This document shows positions 22,916 to 32,413 of a stretch of DNA of 61,956 nucleotides, piece after piece. The stretch is from positions 1 to 61,956 of the forward strand of contig JAJDOG010000074.1 in the NCBI GenBank assembly GCA_022340285.1, written 5' to 3'. The notes under the pieces were generated by a model that saw only the letters and a list, made by a program, of their open reading frames with translations, was not told where the DNA came from and made no database searches. Position 1 is the first letter of the stretch, and every line of letters begins with the position of its first letter. A program made the translations under genes and the position numbers. The stretch comes from Betaproteobacteria bacterium (GTDB lineage: Bacteria; Pseudomonadota; Gammaproteobacteria; Burkholderiales; SG8-39).

Positions 22916-25270
22916 TTGGTACCCAAAAAGATCCCTTCCTTGAAGTGGCTCCGCTGGTTCGCCCTTCCGTTCGCGCTGCTGGCGGGGCTCGCGGTCGTGG
23001 GCGCGGCGCTCGCCGGGTTCGTGGTGCTCCTCGCCTATCCGAACCTCCCCTCGATCGAGGTCCTCACGGCATACCAGCCCAAGGTCCCCCTGCGGGTCTA
23101 CACGGCCGACGGCGCACTCATCGGTGAATTCGGCGAGGAACGCCGCGCGGTGGTGCGAATCGACGCGGTTCCGGAGATCATGAAACAGGCCATCCTCGCC
23201 GCCGAAGATGAGCGGTTCTACCGCCATCAGGGCGTCGATTATGTCGGCGTCATAAGAGCAGCCTACTCCAACCTTCTCGCGGGGGGCAAGCGACAGGGGG
23301 CAAGCACGATCACCATGCAGGTGGCGCGAAATTTCTTCCTGTCCAGCGAGAAGACGCTGACCCGGAAGGCCTACGAGGCGCTCCTGGCGTTCAAGATCGA
23401 GGCGGGCCTGACCAAGGACGAGATCCTCGAGATCTACATCAACCAGATCTATCTCGGGCAGCGGGCATACGGTTTCGCCGCCGCCGCCCAGATCTATTTC
23501 GGGCGTGCTCTAGCGGACGTGAGCGTCGCGGAGGCCGCCATGCTGGCGGGGCTTCCCAAGGCCCCCTCGTCCTTCAATCCGGTGGTGAACCCGCGCCGTG
23601 CCAAGCAGCGCCAGCTCTATGTGCTGCGCCGCATGCGTGAGCTCGGATATATCACCGACGAGCAGTACCAGATGGCCCAGGCGCAGCCCCTGGTGGTACG
23701 CCGCGACTTCGACGACTTCTCCGTCCACGGGGAGTACGTCGCCGAAATGGTCCGCCAAGTGCTCTACGACCGCTATCCGGACGAGGTGTACACGAGCGGC
23801 CTGCGAGTCTACACGACCATCACCAAGCGCGATCAGGAGGCGGCCTACGAGGCGCTGCGTCGAGGCGTCCTCGACTACGAGCGGCGCCACGGATATCGCG
23901 GCCCCGAGAGCTACGTGCAGCTGCCCGAGAAGGCCAGTGACGAGGCGCTCGAGGATGTGCTGCACGAATTTCCGGACTACGACGACATTCGGGCGGCGGT
24001 GGTGTTGCAGGCGAGCTCCAAGGAGGTGCGCGCCTACCTGCGGGGCGGGGAAACCATTGCCGTAAAGGGCGAGGGCCTGCGTTTTGCCGCGCACGCGCTG
24101 GATGCCAAGGCACCGCCCAACCGCCGGGTGCGACGCGGCGCGGTGATCAGGGTGCACCAGCAGGGCCGGGGCACTTGGGAAATCATCCAAGTCCCGGAGG
24201 TCGAGGCGGCGCTCGTCGCGCTCGACCCGATCACGGGAGCGGTGCGGGCCCTGGTCGGGGGCTTCGATTTCAGCCGCAACAAGTACAACCACGTCACCCA
24301 GGCGTGGCGCCAACCGGGTTCGAGCTTCAAGCCCTTCATCTACTCGGCCGCGCTCGAGAAAGGCTTCACCGTTGCGACGGTCGTCAACGACGCCCCGGTG
24401 GTGGTCGAGGCAGAACAGACCGGCGGACAGGTCTGGGAACCCAAGAACTACGAGGATACCTACGAAGGCCCGATGCGGCTGCGCACGGCGCTGGCCCGAT
24501 CCAAGAACATGGTGTCGATACGCGTCCTGCAATCGATCGGCCCGCAATATGCGCAGGACTTCATCAAGCGCTTCGGGTTCGATGCCGCCCGGCATCCGCC
24601 TTACCTCACCATGGCGCTGGGCGCAGGCTCGGTGAGCCCCTGGCAGATGGCGCGTGCGTATGCGGTCTTCGCGAACGGCGGCTATCTGGTCGACCCCTAC
24701 CTGGTCGAGCGGATCGTCGATGATCGCGGCAACCTTCTCGCGCAGGCGCAACCGGCCCGCGCGGGCGACGAATCGCTGCGCGTCATCGACATTCGCAACG
24801 CGTTCATCATGAACAGCCTGCTGCACGACGTGGTGCGCTACGGCACGGGCGCGCGCGCCAACGCGCTCGGTCGCGGCGATCTCTCCGGCAAGACGGGCAC
24901 GACGAACGACTACGTCGATGCCTGGTTCGCCGGTTATCAGCCGACGCTGGTGAGCATCGCCTGGATCGGCTTCGACCAGCCCAAGAAGCTCGGTAGGCAC
25001 GAGACCGGCGCGCGGGCGGCGCTGCCGATCTGGATGGGCTACATGGGTGAAGCGCTCAAGGGTGTGCCGGAGATGGGTGCCGATCCGCCGGAGGGCGTCG
25101 TCACCGTGAAAATCGATCCGGCGACGGGCTTGCAAGCGCCAGAGAACTCCGAGACCGGCCAACCCGAGTATTTTTATCGGGAGAACATTCCGCCCCCCTC
25201 CGATGCGCTCCCTCCCGTTCCGAACGAGGGAATGCGCCTGATCGACCGGGTACGCAATCAGTTGTTCTAG
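22916..25270 (+). CDS. mrcA: Penicillin-binding protein 1A (transglycosylase/transpeptidase)
   Basis: About 784 residues from TTG 22916 (MVPKKIPSLKWLRW); an earlier in-frame TTG at 22871 lacks support. A transmembrane anchor (about 12-38) is followed by the GT51 glycosyltransferase domain with EDERFYRHQGVD and GASTITMQVARNFFL. An OB-like insert precedes the transpeptidase domain with SSFKPF (SxxK), SKNM (SxN) and KTGTTND (KTG). It polymerises and cross-links peptidoglycan in the periplasm. It is divergent from pilM, as in many relatives, and lptM-lysA follow on the same strand. Confidence 0.96.
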   Translation: MVPKKIPSLKWLRWFALPFALLAGLAVVGAALAGFVVLLAYPNLPSIEVLTAYQPKVPLRVYTADGALIGEFGEERRAVVRIDAVPEIMKQAILAAEDERFYRHQGVDYVGVIRAAYSNLLAGGKRQGASTITMQVARNFFLSSEKTLTRKAYEALLAFKIEAGLTKDEILEIYINQIYLGQRAYGFAAAAQIYFGRALADVSVAEAAMLAGLPKAPSSFNPVVNPRRAKQRQLYVLRRMRELGYITDEQYQMAQAQPLVVRRDFDDFSVHGEYVAEMVRQVLYDRYPDEVYTSGLRVYTTITKRDQEAAYEALRRGVLDYERRHGYRGPESYVQLPEKASDEALEDVLHEFPDYDDIRAAVVLQASSKEVRAYLRGGETIAVKGEGLRFAAHALDAKAPPNRRVRRGAVIRVHQQGRGTWEIIQVPEVEAALVALDPITGAVRALVGGFDFSRNKYNHVTQAWRQPGSSFKPFIYSAALEKGFTVATVVNDAPVVVEAEQTGGQVWEPKNYEDTYEGPMRLRTALARSKNMVSIRVLQSIGPQYAQDFIKRFGFDAARHPPYLTMALGAGSVSPWQMARAYAVFANGGYLVDPYLVERIVDDRGNLLAQAQPARAGDESLRVIDIRNAFIMNSLLHDVVRYGTGARANALGRGDLSGKTGTTNDYVDAWFAGYQPTLVSIAWIGFDQPKKLGRHETGARAALPIWMGYMGEALKGVPEMGADPPEGVVTVKIDPATGLQAPENSETGQPEYFYRENIPPPSDALPPVPNEGMRLIDRVRNQLF

Positions 25271-25348
25271 ACGCCGCGGAGTTAACGGGCCCGGCCGTGT
25301 TCATGTCCCGGGTAGCGTCGTGTAGGATTGGCGCTTCCGTGAACCGTC

Positions 25349-25486
25349 ATGCAACGCACGCTCGTCATCGCGCTCGTTATCGCGATCCTCTCGCTGCTGC
25401 TCCAGGCTTGCGGCACGCGCGGCCCGCTCTATCTTCCACCGCCCGATTCAGGTGACAGCGCCGAATCGGGGAAGAAGAAGCAGTGA
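25349..25486 (+). CDS. lptM: Small LPS-translocon-associated lipoprotein (LptM/YifL family)
   Basis: 45 residues (MQRTLVIALVIA...). The lipobox LLQAC gives Cys21, followed by GTRGPLYLPP. The pattern CGxxGPLYLP is the signature of the YifL/LptM family. Family knowledge: in E. coli LptM helps the LPS translocon LptD/LptE fold and form disulfides in the outer membrane. The place just upstream of lysA is the usual one in proteobacteria. The gene is short and easily missed. The lysA ATG is 8 bases after its stop, so the two are co-transcribed. Confidence 0.88.
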   Translation: MQRTLVIALVIAILSLLLQACGTRGPLYLPPPDSGDSAESGKKKQ

Positions 25487-25493
25487 CCCGCCG

Positions 25494-26741
25494 ATGAGCG
25501 TCTTCACCCGGCGCGACGGAATCCTGCACGTGGAGTCCGTCGCGCTTCCTGCAATCGCCGCGCGGTTCGGAACGCCGTGCTTCGTCTACTCGCGTGCCGC
25601 CCTGGAAGCCGCGTATCGCGCATTCGACGAGGCGCTGGCCGGACGCGACCACCTGATCTGCTACGCGATGAAGGCCAACTCAAGCCTGGCGATCCTCGAC
25701 GTGCTCGCGCAACTCGGATCGGGGTTCGACATCGTGTCCGGTGGCGAGCTTGCACGCGCCCTGGCTGCGGGCGCGGATCCCGGAAAGATCGTCTTTTCCG
25801 GCATAGGCAAGACCGAATTCGAGATCCGGACGGCGCTCGAGGCGGGAATTCTCTGCTTCAACGTCGAATCGGCGGCGGAGCTTGCGCGCATCGCCCGGCT
25901 CGCCGCGGACCTCAAGAAGCGAGCACCCGTCTCGCTACGGGTCAATCCGGACGTGGACCCCATGACGCACCCGTACATCTCAACGGGGCTGAAGGAGAAC
26001 AAGTTCGGTGTCGCCTACGAAGACGCACTACGGCTATATCGCGATGCGGCGGCATCGCCTCATCTCGACGTGGCAGGTCTCGATTTTCACATCGGCTCGC
26101 AGCTCACGGACGTCGCACCGTTTGTCGATGCGTTCGACCGAGTGCTCGACCTGGTCGATACGCTCGCGCGTGAGGGCATCCGGCTCCGGCATCTGGACAT
26201 CGGGGGTGGCCTCGGAATCCGATACCGGGCCGAGCAGCCGCCAGAGGTGGCGGACTATGTGCGGGCGATGCTCGCGCAGCTCGGCGACCGACCACACAAG
26301 GTTCTCCTGGAACCTGGCCGAGCGCTCGTGGGCAACGCCGGACTGTTGCTGACCCGGGTCGAGTACCTGAAGCCGGGCGCGCACCGTAACTTCGCGATCG
26401 TGGACGCCGCCATGAACGATCTCATGCGCCCGGCGCTTTATGACGCCTGGCATGACATCGCTCCGGTTGTGCAGCGCAGCAGCGCAAAACAGCGCTACGA
26501 CGTGGTCGGACCGGTGTGCGAGAGCGGCGACTTCATCGGGCGGTCGCGGGACCTCGCCGTTGCCGAAGGCGACCTCCTGGCGGTGATGTCGGCCGGGGCA
26601 TATGGGATGAGCATGAGCTCGAACTACAATGCCCGCCCCCGGGCTGCCGAGATCCTGGTCGACGGGGGCGCCATGCATCAGATTCGTGCGCGCGAATCCC
26701 TCGAGTCGCTCTACGCCGGCGAACGGCGATTACCCCGGTAG
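25494..26741 (+). CDS. lysA: Diaminopimelate decarboxylase
   Basis: About 415 residues from ATG 25494 (MSVFTRRDG), 8 bases after lptM. The PLP-binding Lys is in CYAMKANSSLAIL; HIGSQLTD, the phosphate loop GGGLGIRY and EPGRALVGNAG are conserved. The catalytic Cys region GPVCESGDF sits near the C terminus, followed by AGAYGMSMSSNYN. It removes CO2 from meso-diaminopimelate to make lysine. It forms an operon with lptM and probably mrcA. Confidence 0.97.
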   Translation: MSVFTRRDGILHVESVALPAIAARFGTPCFVYSRAALEAAYRAFDEALAGRDHLICYAMKANSSLAILDVLAQLGSGFDIVSGGELARALAAGADPGKIVFSGIGKTEFEIRTALEAGILCFNVESAAELARIARLAADLKKRAPVSLRVNPDVDPMTHPYISTGLKENKFGVAYEDALRLYRDAAASPHLDVAGLDFHIGSQLTDVAPFVDAFDRVLDLVDTLAREGIRLRHLDIGGGLGIRYRAEQPPEVADYVRAMLAQLGDRPHKVLLEPGRALVGNAGLLLTRVEYLKPGAHRNFAIVDAAMNDLMRPALYDAWHDIAPVVQRSSAKQRYDVVGPVCESGDFIGRSRDLAVAEGDLLAVMSAGAYGMSMSSNYNARPRAAEILVDGGAMHQIRARESLESLYAGERRLPR

Positions 26742-26839
26742 CCGGGCAACGCGCTTTTCTTTTACACGCTCGTTGACAAACTGGCTAGAATGCGCGACCG
26801 CCGTCGTCCAGACGGCAAATTCGAGCGTTATTCGAGGTC

Positions 26840-28051
26840 ATGATCAGGTTGGCCCGCTCCGGATGGCTGCTGCTTGCGGCAGCCTTGGTGCTGGCCGTTG
26901 GCGGCCTCGCCCTCCTCGCCTACCCCGGCCACGAAGCGACTGCGCAGACCGAGAAGTCCGGGAAGATCGGCGCGGCTGACAAGGCGGGCAAATCGGACAG
27001 CACCACAAGGGCAGGCAAGGCGGGGGCTGGGCGCCAACCTCCGGTTCCGGTGACTGTCGCCCGTGTGTCTCAGCAAGCGGTTCCGGTTCGGATCCAGGCC
27101 GTAGGGTCGGCCGAGGCCTATGCGACTGTGGCCGTCAAGGCACGCGTCGACGGACAGATCGTCGACGTCCGCTTCCGGGAAGGCCAGGAGGTCCGCGCGG
27201 GGAGCGTGCTCTTCAAAATCGATCCGAGGCCGTTTGAGGCCGCGCTCAAGCAGGCCGAAGCGAACCATCAACGCGACCTCGCGCAGCTCGCGCAGGCGCA
27301 GCGGCAGGAAGCACGCTACCTCGAGCTTCTCCAGAAGAACTTCATCTCCAAGGAAGCGTACGCCCAGTACAAGACCGGTTCCGAGACGGCTGCCGCCGCG
27401 GTGCTGGCGAGCAAGGCAGCGCTCGAAAACGCGCGGCTGCAGCTCGAGTACACGACGATCCGCGCGCCGATCGACGGCTATACCGGGCGCATCCAGATTC
27501 AAAAGGGCAATCTGGTCAAGGCAAACGACGCTGCGCTGGTCGTGCTCAATCAGGTCCATCCGATCAACGTCAGCTTCTCGGTGCCGGAACAGGCGCTCCC
27601 GACGGTTCGCAAGCACCTCGCTTCCGGCCCCCTCGAGGTCGAAGCGACGCCGCCCGAAGCGAGCGCGCCGGCGGTAGGCAAGCTGGTTTTCATCGACAAC
27701 GCCGTCGATACCGCCACCGGCACGATCAAGCTCAAGGCGGCGTTCGACAACCGGCAGGACGCGCTGTGGCCTGGCCAGTTCGTGACGGTGTCGCTCAAGC
27801 TCTACGAGGACAAGGACGCGCTGACTCTCCCCTCGAAAGCCGTGCAGACCGGTCCGAACGGCCAGTACGTGTTCGTGGTCAAAGGCGACATGAGCGTGGA
27901 ATTGCGGCCGGTGACGGTGCAACGGTCCGACGGGGACCGCGCAGTGATTGCGACCGGGCTCAGCAAGGGGGAGCAAGTCGTCACCCAGGGCCAGCTACGG
28001 CTGACGCCGGGCACGAAAGTCGTCGTCAAGGGCGGCGACCGGCAGTTGTAA
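26840..28051 (+). CDS. RND efflux periplasmic adaptor (membrane fusion protein)
   Basis: 403 residues. An N-terminal hydrophobic helix (about 8-28) is followed by a Lys/Ala-rich linker, then the beta-barrel and lipoyl halves (VKARVDGQIVDVRFREGQEVRAGSVLFKIDPRPFEA), an alpha hairpin (about 135-205) and the second lipoyl half (TIRAPIDGYTGR). The order is that of MdtA/AcrA-type adaptors. No Cys follows the N-terminal helix, so it is held by the helix rather than by a lipid. It pairs with the permease 75 bases downstream. No outer-membrane channel gene is nearby. Confidence 0.93.
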   Translation: MIRLARSGWLLLAAALVLAVGGLALLAYPGHEATAQTEKSGKIGAADKAGKSDSTTRAGKAGAGRQPPVPVTVARVSQQAVPVRIQAVGSAEAYATVAVKARVDGQIVDVRFREGQEVRAGSVLFKIDPRPFEAALKQAEANHQRDLAQLAQAQRQEARYLELLQKNFISKEAYAQYKTGSETAAAAVLASKAALENARLQLEYTTIRAPIDGYTGRIQIQKGNLVKANDAALVVLNQVHPINVSFSVPEQALPTVRKHLASGPLEVEATPPEASAPAVGKLVFIDNAVDTATGTIKLKAAFDNRQDALWPGQFVTVSLKLYEDKDALTLPSKAVQTGPNGQYVFVVKGDMSVELRPVTVQRSDGDRAVIATGLSKGEQVVTQGQLRLTPGTKVVVKGGDRQL

Positions 28052-28126
28052 GCCGCTACCCGCTGTACGCGCTAGCGCAGCTCCCCCTCCTTCCCTGAGC
28101 GAATTTCCCACTCGCGGGCCCGGACC

Positions 28127-31100
28127 ATGAACCTTTCGGAAATCTTCGTCCGTCGTCCCGTCATGACCATGTTGGTGATGATCGGCATCCTCGTGTTCGG
28201 GGTCGTGGGCTATCGCCTGCTTCCGGTGAGCTCGCTCCCGAACGTGGACTTTCCGACCATCGAGGTCAGGGCGGAGCTCGCGGGCGCCAGCCCCGAGACG
28301 ATGGCTTCGTCAGTCGCGACGCCGATCGAGAAGCAGCTCTCCACGATCGCCGGGATCGATTCGATGATCTCGCTGAGCGGCCAGGGAATCACGCGCATCA
28401 CGATCCAGTTCTCGCTCGACCGGGACATCGACGCGGCGGCGCAGGACGTGCAGTCCGCGATCGCCGCCACGCTGCGCCAACTGCCGCCCACGATGTCCAC
28501 GCCGCCGTCGTACCGGAAGGTCAATCCGGCCGACTTTCCGATCTACTACATCGCGCTGTCCTCCGACACCCTGCCCCTCTGGACGGTGAACGAGTATGCC
28601 GAGGGCATCCTCGCGCAGCGCATCTCCACCATCAACGGCGTGGCCCAGGTTCAGGTCTACGGCCAGCAGAAGTATGCGGTGCGCGTCCAGGTGGATCCCA
28701 GCGCGCTCGCCTCGCGCGGCATCGGCATCAACGAGGTCGAGCAGGCGATCGGCCAGGCGAACGTGAATCTTCCCACCGGGACGCTCTCCGGCAAGGATCG
28801 CGACTTCGCGGTCCAGGCGACCGGTCAGCTCTTCGACGCAGCGGCCTTCCGGCCGGTGGTGGTCACGTACCGAAACGGCTCCCCCGTGCGCCTGCAGGAG
28901 CTGGGGCGGGTGATCGACAGCACGCAGAACGACAAGGTCGCCGCGTGGTTCAACGGTAAGCGCTCGATCATTCTCGCGGTGCAGCGCCAGCCCGGCGTCA
29001 ACACCATCGAAACGGTCGACCGGGTCAAGGCGATCCTGCCGGCGTTTCGCGCCCAGGCGCCACAGGGCATCGAGATGCGCGTCTTCTACGACCGCTCAGG
29101 CCCGATTCGCGAGTCGGTGGAGGAAGTTCAGTTCACCTTGCTGCTCGCGCTCGTGCTCGTCGTCCTCGTGATCTTCCTCTTTCTGCGCAATCTCTCGGCG
29201 ACCGTCATTCCGAGCGTAGCGCTGCCGATGTCGATCGTCGGGACCTTCGCGGTGATGTATCTGCTCGGCTACAGCGTGGACAACATCTCGCTGCTCGCGC
29301 TCGTCCTGTGCGTCGGATTTGTGGTGGACGACGCAATCGTGATGCTCGAGAACATCTCGCGCCACCTGGAGATGGGAAAGACCCCGCTGCAGGCGACGCT
29401 CGACGGCTCCCGTGAAGTCTCGTTCACCATTCTGTCGATGACGCTCTCGCTGGCTGCGGTGTTCATCCCGATCCTGTTCATGGGCGGCATCCTGGGTCGG
29501 CTGCTGCACGAGTTCGCGGTGGTGATCATGGCTGCCGTCCTGATCTCCGGTTTCGTGTCGCTCTCGCTGACGCCGCTCATGTGCAGCCGCATCCTTCGGC
29601 CGGAACACGCTCAGCGGCACGGCCGTCTCTATCTCGCCATCGAGCGCGGTTTCGATGCGGTGAAGCACGCCTACGACGTGAGTCTGAAGTGGGTGATCGC
29701 GCGACCGCGCGCCATGATGACCGTGTTCCTGGCGATCGTCGTCGCGACGGGATTCCTGTTCGCCAAGATGCCGAAGGGATTCCTGCCCTCCGAGGACAAC
29801 GGCCAGATCTTCGGCTTCGTCGAGGCGGCGCAGGACATCTCCTACGACGCCATGTCCGGCCTCACCCGCCAGGTGGCCGACATCATCCGCAAGGATCCGA
29901 ACGTCCAGTCGGTGAACGCCTTCATCGGCGCGACTGCGTTCAGCCCGTCCCTGAACATCGGCCGGATGATCATCAACCTCAAGCCGCGCGCCGAGCGCAA
30001 GAAGGTGGAGGACGTGATCCGGGAACTGCGGCCGAAGGTCGGCGGAATTCCCGGTACGCGCGTCTTCATGCAGAACCTGCCCGCGATCCGGATTGGCGGG
30101 CGCGTGACCAAGAGCGAATATCAGTACGTGCTGCAGGGCACGGACACGGAGGAGCTCTATCACTGGGTGCCGATCATCGAGGCAAAGCTCAGGACACTCC
30201 CCGGACTGATAGACGTCACGACCGACCTGCAGATCTCCCGCCCACAGGTCACGGTGGAGATCGATCGCGAGAAGGCCGCAACACTCGGCGTAAGCCCCCA
30301 GCAGATCGAGATGGCGCTGAACAACGCCTACGGGTCGCGTCAGGTGTCCACCATCTATACGGCGACCGACCAATACTGGGTAATTCTCGAGCTTCTGCCG
30401 CGGTACCAGACCGATCCGTCCGCGCTCTCGCTCCTTTACGTGCGGTCGTCGCAGGGTGCCCTCGTGCCGCTCACCGCGCTGGCCAAGCTGAACTACGGCG
30501 TCGGACCGCTGAACGTCACGCACCTCGGGCAGCTGCCTTCGGTCACCCTCTCGTTCGATCTGCAGGCCGGCACCTCTCTTAGCCAGGCGCTAGCGGAGAT
30601 CGAACGGGCGGTGGCCGATCTCCAGGTACCCGCCACGCTAACCGGGAAGTTCCAGGGCGCGGCACAGGCTTTTCAGGATTCGCTGCGGGGGATGGGCATC
30701 CTGATCCTCCTGTCCATCTTCTTCATCTACCTCGTGCTGGGCATCCTCTACGAGAGCTTCGTCCACCCGCTGACGATTCTTTCCGGCCTGCCGGTTGCCG
30801 GCCTGGGTGCATTGGTGACGCTGTGGGCGTTCGGGATCGACCTCAACATGTACGCATTCGTGGGCATCATCATGCTCATCGGAATCGTGAAGAAGAACGC
30901 GATCATGATGATCGACTTCGCCATCGAGGCGCAGCGCTCGGGCGGCATGCGCCCCGCGGAGGCGATCTACCAGGCGTGCCTCATCCGCTTCCGTCCGATC
31001 ATGATGACCACCATGGCGGCGCTCGCGGGAAGCCTGCCGATCGCCCTGTCGTTCGGCGCCGGCGGCGACGCGCGCCGGCCGCTGGGTCTCGCGGTCGTCG

Positions 31101-31258
31101 GAGGCCTGGTGCTTTCCCAGCTCCTCACCCTGTACATCACTCCGGTCATCTACCTCTATTTCGAGGCATTGCAGGAGCGGTTCCGGGGACGCCGCGCGCG
31201 CCGGGGGGCGACGCCCACGCCGCGCCCGACCCCGGCCGCGCCCCATCAGGAAATCTGA
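28127..31258 (+). CDS. RND multidrug efflux inner-membrane permease (MdtB/C-like)
   Basis: 1043 residues, normal for hydrophobe/amphiphile efflux RND pumps. The N terminus NLSEIFVRRPVMTMLVM is typical of the MdtB/MdtC group. Transmembrane helix 4 carries the proton-relay Asp pair in VGFVVDDAIVMLENI. Two large periplasmic loops follow helices 1 and 7, and the C terminus has the late motif VGIIMLIGIVKKNAIMMID. Probable role: proton-driven export of small toxic molecules with the adaptor encoded just upstream. The channel protein (TolC-like) must come from elsewhere. Substrates cannot be predicted. Confidence 0.95.
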   Translation: MNLSEIFVRRPVMTMLVMIGILVFGVVGYRLLPVSSLPNVDFPTIEVRAELAGASPETMASSVATPIEKQLSTIAGIDSMISLSGQGITRITIQFSLDRDIDAAAQDVQSAIAATLRQLPPTMSTPPSYRKVNPADFPIYYIALSSDTLPLWTVNEYAEGILAQRISTINGVAQVQVYGQQKYAVRVQVDPSALASRGIGINEVEQAIGQANVNLPTGTLSGKDRDFAVQATGQLFDAAAFRPVVVTYRNGSPVRLQELGRVIDSTQNDKVAAWFNGKRSIILAVQRQPGVNTIETVDRVKAILPAFRAQAPQGIEMRVFYDRSGPIRESVEEVQFTLLLALVLVVLVIFLFLRNLSATVIPSVALPMSIVGTFAVMYLLGYSVDNISLLALVLCVGFVVDDAIVMLENISRHLEMGKTPLQATLDGSREVSFTILSMTLSLAAVFIPILFMGGILGRLLHEFAVVIMAAVLISGFVSLSLTPLMCSRILRPEHAQRHGRLYLAIERGFDAVKHAYDVSLKWVIARPRAMMTVFLAIVVATGFLFAKMPKGFLPSEDNGQIFGFVEAAQDISYDAMSGLTRQVADIIRKDPNVQSVNAFIGATAFSPSLNIGRMIINLKPRAERKKVEDVIRELRPKVGGIPGTRVFMQNLPAIRIGGRVTKSEYQYVLQGTDTEELYHWVPIIEAKLRTLPGLIDVTTDLQISRPQVTVEIDREKAATLGVSPQQIEMALNNAYGSRQVSTIYTATDQYWVILELLPRYQTDPSALSLLYVRSSQGALVPLTALAKLNYGVGPLNVTHLGQLPSVTLSFDLQAGTSLSQALAEIERAVADLQVPATLTGKFQGAAQAFQDSLRGMGILILLSIFFIYLVLGILYESFVHPLTILSGLPVAGLGALVTLWAFGIDLNMYAFVGIIMLIGIVKKNAIMMIDFAIEAQRSGGMRPAEAIYQACLIRFRPIMMTTMAALAGSLPIALSFGAGGDARRPLGLAVVGGLVLSQLLTLYITPVIYLYFEALQERFRGRRARRGATPTPRPTPAAPHQEI

Positions 31259-31422
31259 GCGGTTCCGACCGCCACGCCCGTCGCCAGATAGTAAGCGTTC
31301 GCTGTAACTCGTCGGCCGGCCGGCAGCCCGCGCTCGCGGCTGTCGCCGCGGGGCGACAAACAGTGATGACTGGCGCGGAATCATTCCTTCGTTTCCATCG
31401 GGCCAGCGCCTATAGTTGCACG

Positions 31423-31746
31423 ATGGAAGCGATCCTGAAGCTGGCTTTCTACATGATGTGCGTTCTCGTGCCCTTGCATATGCTCATGGCGCACGAGTTT
31501 CATCGCTGGCAGCGCGAGCTGGCTACTCGCCGCCACGGTGTAATAGTTCACAGGTTCGATGCGCTCGACGATGCGTCGGAAGTGATCGGCATCTACAGCG
31601 GCGTCGAAATCCACCGCACGGTGACCTTCCAGGGCGTGCAGTACGAGTTCTTCGGCGTCGCGCCCTCGCGCGACGAAGGCACGCTTCGCCGGGACGAGCT
31701 CTATCTCGACCCGGGCCTGCTCTACATCAGCCGCGACGGCTCGTAG
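31423..31746 (+). CDS. Small hypothetical protein with N-terminal membrane helix
   Basis: 107 residues from ATG 31423 (an in-frame ATG at 31363 is possible). One hydrophobic helix (about 5-22, LAFYMMCVLVPLHMLM) is followed by a soluble, charged domain with a beta-rich pattern (VIGIYSGVEIHRTVTF, YEFFGVAPS, YISRDGS at the end). I do not recognise the family. Its 3' end overlaps the msrQ 3' end by 20 bases on the opposite strand. Coding is supported by an uninterrupted frame, a plausible helix-plus-domain layout and a fitting start. Confidence 0.6.
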   Translation: MEAILKLAFYMMCVLVPLHMLMAHEFHRWQRELATRRHGVIVHRFDALDDASEVIGIYSGVEIHRTVTFQGVQYEFFGVAPSRDEGTLRRDELYLDPGLLYISRDGS

Positions 31747-32413
31747 CCGGCGGTCCGTTCGCCCCGCGCGCCCATCGCAGCGCAAGTGTTTCGCGCAGAT
31801 AGGCCGCCAGGCGATAGCCGAGCAACAGCGCGAGGATCGCCGCGTAGATTGCCGGCTCGGTGATGTCCCGCTTCACCATCCACCAGAAGTGCAGGACGCC
31901 CAGCGCGGCGATCGGGTAGACCAGCCGGTGAAGCGCGCGCCAATTGTGCGCGCCCAGTCGGCGCACCATCGCGTTGGTCGACGTGACCGCCAGCGGCACC
32001 AGCAGAACGAGCGCCGTGAATCCCACGGTAATGAACGGCCGCTTGACGATATCCTTGAGGATCGCGACCGCATCGAACACGTGGTCGAACGCGATGTAGC
32101 TCGAGAAGTGCACGACCCCATAGAAGAATGCGAACAGTCCGAGCATGCGGCGCAAGCGGAGCAGCCAGTTCCATCCGGTGATGCGCCGAAGCGGTGTGAT
32201 CGCCAGCGTGATCAGCAGGAAGCGCAGGCACCAGTCGCCCAGCGAACGCGTGATGAACTCGGCGGGATTCGCGCCAAGCGCGTCCGGAAACCACACCGCC
32301 GAGACGGCGAGGCGCGCGAACGGCACCAGCGCGGCGACGAACAGCGTCGCCTTGATCACGCTGACGAGTGATTGACTTGGTCGCATCGCGGCCGGGCGGC
32401 TTTTCGACGGCAC
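31727..32413 (-). CDS. msrQ: Protein-methionine-sulfoxide reductase heme-binding subunit
   Basis: 228 residues from GTG 32413; ATG at 32386 (MRPSQSLV) is an alternative. Several transmembrane helices (about six) carry conserved His residues in YGVVHFSSYIAFDH and HRLVYPIAALGVLHFWW, the ferric-reductase-like heme ligands. Family knowledge: MsrQ (YedZ) passes electrons from the quinone pool or flavin reductase to MsrP, which repairs oxidised methionine in periplasmic proteins. It directly follows msrP on the same strand, the standard pair. Confidence 0.93.
   Translation of the reverse strand: MPSKSRPAAMRPSQSLVSVIKATLFVAALVPFARLAVSAVWFPDALGANPAEFITRSLGDWCLRFLLITLAITPLRRITGWNWLLRLRRMLGLFAFFYGVVHFSSYIAFDHVFDAVAILKDIVKRPFITVGFTALVLLVPLAVTSTNAMVRRLGAHNWRALHRLVYPIAALGVLHFWWMVKRDITEPAIYAAILALLLGYRLAAYLRETLALRWARGANGPPATSRRG

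Noticed and set aside
23510..25162. A 550-codon open frame on the minus strand
   Set aside because: It is antisense to mrcA, which has all catalytic motifs of PBP1A.
26773..26791. TTGACA and TAGAAT as a promoter for the RND adaptor gene
   Set aside because: They are only 7 bases apart, far from the 17 needed for sigma-70. A TTTACA further up has 19 bases spacing but is too weak to list.
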